Shown: one piece after another, positions 6,600 to 8,423 of the stretch | How the letters are laid out: each line of letters opens with the position of its first letter | How positions within the stretch are numbered: the first letter of the stretch is position 1 | Origin: Chloroflexota bacterium | GTDB lineage: Bacteria; Chloroflexota; Anaerolineae; Anaerolineales; UBA4823 | Reading direction: 5' to 3' | Assembly: GCA_030636125.1 (NCBI GenBank) | Contig: DAOVXM010000083.1 | Coordinates: forward strand, 1-8,423 | Length of the DNA stretch: 8,423 nt | The notes under the pieces: model-generated | Told to the model about the DNA's origin: nothing | Databases searched by the model: none | The model's input: the letters and a program-made list of their open reading frames with translations, nothing else | Position numbers and translations under genes: made by a program

Positions 6600-8147
6600 A
6601 TGAACTCAATCAACCCAAAATTCCGGCTTACCCTTCCGTTAATCGCAACCCTATTGCTGATCGCCAGTTATTCGCAGGCCACCGCTGGCACTCAGTCAGA
6701 AAAAAGAAGTCTACTCACCACAGCCACACTCATCAGTTCGACCTTGCCAACCATTACCTCCACCCACATCTCAACCGGGATAATAACCACCACCGCTACG
6801 ATCACAACAACCCCAACTGCCACAGCTACCCCCATGGCCACCTCCACCCCAACCGTCACTACCACCCCCCACCCAACCTTCACCCCGACCCTTTCGGCCA
6901 CTCCCTCGGCCACTCCCCCACAAGTCATCACAAGAACAGCCACCATAACTGCGACGATAACTCCGACACCACTGGTGGAAGCTGAGATCATTACCCAGAA
7001 CTCAGGTCTCGAACTGGGATATATATACCTGCCTCTTATCCGGGCTCAAGAACCGCAACCCTTCATCCCACCGGAAATGGAGCTATATTGTAGCGGGCCG
7101 AACCAGCCTATTCTTGATAACAACCCTGGTGGATTATCCAGCGCAATCCAAATCAGCGACCCACGCATCATCGCCGACCTCAATATCTATCTCAAAGTTG
7201 ACCATTCTTACATTGGAGATTTGAAGACATCCCTAACACATATGGAAAGCGGAAAAATGATCACATTATTTGACAGACCAGGTTACCCAGGAAATCCATG
7301 TTCAAAGGATGATATCCGCGCCATATTCGACGACGAGATGACCTGGCATGTGGAGACAAAATGCGCTACCTACCCTGCTGCAATATCGGGTAGCTTTGAA
7401 CCTGATGGACTTTTGAGTTCATTTGATGGCGAGACAATTGGCGGAGAATGGACTCTCAATGTTTCAGATCTAGCGTCCAATGATAGCGGTACACTCAGAG
7501 AATGGTGCCTGGTGGCGCAGGTGAGCGAAAACCCACCCCCACCTACTCCTACACCACTTATCCCCCCATTACCCGATCAGAAAATCATATCAGGAGTAAA
7601 TGGTAAAGGACAGGCATTACCCCTTGACTGTGAATCCCGCTCGGCTGTGGATTGGGCGAACTATTTCGGCAAATCCATCGACGAACTCACCTTTTTCCAT
7701 CAGCTCCCCCATTCTGACAACCCCGACAAAGGTTTTGTGGGACCTGTAAATGGTGCCTGGGGACAAATCCCACCGAATCCTTATGGCGTCCATGCCGAAC
7801 CTGTTGCAGAAGTGCTGAGAGACTATGGCTTGCCTGCCGTAGCTCGACGCTCTCTCAGTTGGGATGAATTACGCGCGGAGGTCGCGGCTGGTAGACCGGT
7901 TATCGTCTGGATCATAGGTTCAATAAGTTTAAAAGGCTCACTGATGAACGGAGCCCCGGTGTATTACACACCAGCGGACGGACAGCACACAGTAGTCGCG
8001 CAATACGAGCACACCGTGGTCGTCACAGGCTATACCAGCAGCTATGTCTATTACTTGAATGGAAGTCGAATTTATCAAATTAACAGTGACAAGTTTCTAG
8101 ATTCCTGGTCTGCCTTGGGAAATATGGCCATCACTTGGTCGCCCTGA
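6600..8147 (+). CDS. Secreted P-domain / C39-like cysteine peptidase protein
   Basis: A Sec signal peptide (basic PKFR, core LTLPLIATLLLIAS, likely cleavage after SQATA) marks this 515-residue protein as exported. A Thr/Pro-rich low-complexity stretch (about 40-132) and YIYLPLI (141-147) follow. Residues about 160-308 are a proprotein-convertase P domain: LDNNPGGLSSAIQISDP, then YIGDLKTSLTH, and near its end GGEWTLNVSDLASNDSGTL. Cys 164, 234, 255 and 303 could pair as disulfides. After a Pro-rich linker (PPPPTPTPLIPPLP) comes a C39_2-like peptidase domain: Gln338 and Cys344 in GQALPLDCESRS, with the papain-like six-residue offset, and His471 in EHTVVVTGY. Asn487 (YYLNG) stands where such proteins often have Asp. 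Activity is likely but unproven. A GTG at 6579 would add seven residues but lacks a ribosome-binding site; ATG 6600 has GGA seven bases upstream and gives a cleaner signal peptide. Confidence 0.86.
   Translation: MNSINPKFRLTLPLIATLLLIASYSQATAGTQSEKRSLLTTATLISSTLPTITSTHISTGIITTTATITTTPTATATPMATSTPTVTTTPHPTFTPTLSATPSATPPQVITRTATITATITPTPLVEAEIITQNSGLELGYIYLPLIRAQEPQPFIPPEMELYCSGPNQPILDNNPGGLSSAIQISDPRIIADLNIYLKVDHSYIGDLKTSLTHMESGKMITLFDRPGYPGNPCSKDDIRAIFDDEMTWHVETKCATYPAAISGSFEPDGLLSSFDGETIGGEWTLNVSDLASNDSGTLREWCLVAQVSENPPPPTPTPLIPPLPDQKIISGVNGKGQALPLDCESRSAVDWANYFGKSIDELTFFHQLPHSDNPDKGFVGPVNGAWGQIPPNPYGVHAEPVAEVLRDYGLPAVARRSLSWDELRAEVAAGRPVIVWIIGSISLKGSLMNGAPVYYTPADGQHTVVAQYEHTVVVTGYTSSYVYYLNGSRIYQINSDKFLDSWSALGNMAITWSP
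6720..6970 (+). repeat. Thr/Pro low-complexity coding tract
   Basis: This stretch is built almost wholly from ACN and CCN codons, so the plus strand is C-rich and nearly free of G. It encodes the extracellular linker of the P-domain protein. No fixed repeat unit is kept, which suggests selection for composition and not recent tandem duplication. The same composition appears, on the opposite strand, in the linkers of the two lipoprotein genes. Confidence 0.7.
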
Positions 8148-8260
8148 GTAACTCCCCCTGGATCTTGTGCTCGTCGTGCAATTACACAATAAGAACCTTC
8201 ATAAGGAAAGACACAATTAATAAAAATGATATTTCTTTCTATGTATGATTTTCCTCGTTA
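8148..8260. other. Convergent intergenic region
   Basis: These AT-rich bases lie between the P-domain gene and the convergent acidic-tail gene. A very short stem (CCTT-CAT-AAGG) is the best hairpin seen and is too weak to call a terminator. Confidence 0.5.
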
Positions 8261-8422
8261 TCAAATGTCATCATCGATCCAGAGATCATCACCATCATCA
8301 ATCTCATCCCAATCTTCGAGTTCCGCGTCCTCATTCTCGTCCCAATCGTCTCCTAAGGCGGGATCGTCGACGCGTTTAAAAGTTGTGCACCCGACATCAG
8401 GATCAAATTCGACGCGCGCCGC
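8261..8422 (-). CDS. Unidentified protein with highly acidic C-terminal tail (5' end outside window)
   Basis: Reading leftward from the window edge, a frame of 53 residues stays open and ends at TGA, followed directly by an in-frame TAA at 8258-8260. It begins AARVEFDPDVGCTTFKRVDD and continues as an Asp/Glu/Trp tail ending LWIDDDI. By my count 23 of 53 residues are acidic (17 Asp, 6 Glu) and three are basic; three Trp recur at intervals in the acidic part (DDWDE, EDWDE, DDLWI). No start lies inside the window, so this must be the end of a longer gene. I do not recognise the family. Such tails are found on DNA-mimicking, nucleic-acid-associated and chaperone-binding proteins, but none of these can be assigned here. 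The tandem stop and the codon-level bias to acidic residues argue that the frame is real. Confidence 0.65.
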   Translation of the reverse strand, partial: AARVEFDPDVGCTTFKRVDDPALGDDWDENEDAELEDWDEIDDGDDLWIDDDI

Positions 8423-8423
8423 G

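Noticed and set aside
6692..6991. Minus-strand open frame rich in Val and Gly
   Set aside because: It is the mirror of the Thr/Pro tract of the P-domain gene; its composition follows from ACN/CCN codons on the opposite strand.
8261..8290. SSB-like C-terminal tip in the acidic tail (DDDI)
   Set aside because: The terminal Pro-Phe of the SSB tip is missing and the preceding residues do not look like an SSB protein.
1..8423. CRISPR array, tRNA, rRNA, insertion sequence or attachment site
   Set aside because: No regularly spaced direct repeats, cloverleaf, rRNA segment, transposase frame or terminal inverted repeats were seen on either strand.

Overview
The window looks like chromosomal DNA from an uncultured member of the Chloroflexota, probably Anaerolineae-like. 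This is an inference from style: several exported proteins carry long Thr/Pro-rich linkers after a lipobox or signal peptide, YLPLI-type motifs recur, and an SH3-type lipoprotein and a P-domain/C39-type protein sit together. No rRNA or marker gene is present to confirm it. By eye the base composition is intermediate, and I see no mobile element, tRNA, rRNA or CRISPR array.

Layout. (1) Positions 1-1441, plus strand: the 3' end of hypD, then complete hypE, the tail of a [NiFe]-hydrogenase maturation operon that builds the Fe(CN)2CO centre. (2) 1424-2729, minus strand: a small class I SAM methyltransferase whose last codons overlap the end of hypE, and upstream of it a Thr/Pro-linker lipoprotein. 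(3) 2730-3058: a divergent intergenic region with a very good sigma70-type promoter facing right and several symmetric elements. (4) 3059-5047, plus: a single-pass membrane protein with a TolB/FlgO-like middle domain and a TPR array. (5) 5069-6310, minus: a large lipoprotein with a C-terminal SH3-like domain. (6) 6311-6599: a second divergent control region, with a candidate promoter and a 12-bp palindrome. (7) 6600-8147, plus: a secreted protein joining a proprotein-convertase P domain to a C39-like cysteine peptidase domain. (8) 8261-8423, minus: the extremely acidic C-terminus of a protein that runs off the window.

How the parts may work together. HypD and HypE are textbook partners: HypE makes the thiocyanate on its C-terminal cysteine, and HypD with HypC receives the cyanide on iron. 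The block from 2058 to 8147 encodes four proteins that are all predicted to be membrane-anchored, lipid-anchored or secreted, arranged as two divergent pairs. A joint role at the cell surface is possible, but only co-location and shared linker style support it. No clearly new system can be demonstrated from this sequence alone. The best candidates for a second look are the P-domain/C39 architecture, the TPR membrane protein with its unassigned N-terminal domain, the symmetric elements in the two divergent control regions, and the acidic-tail protein at the right edge.
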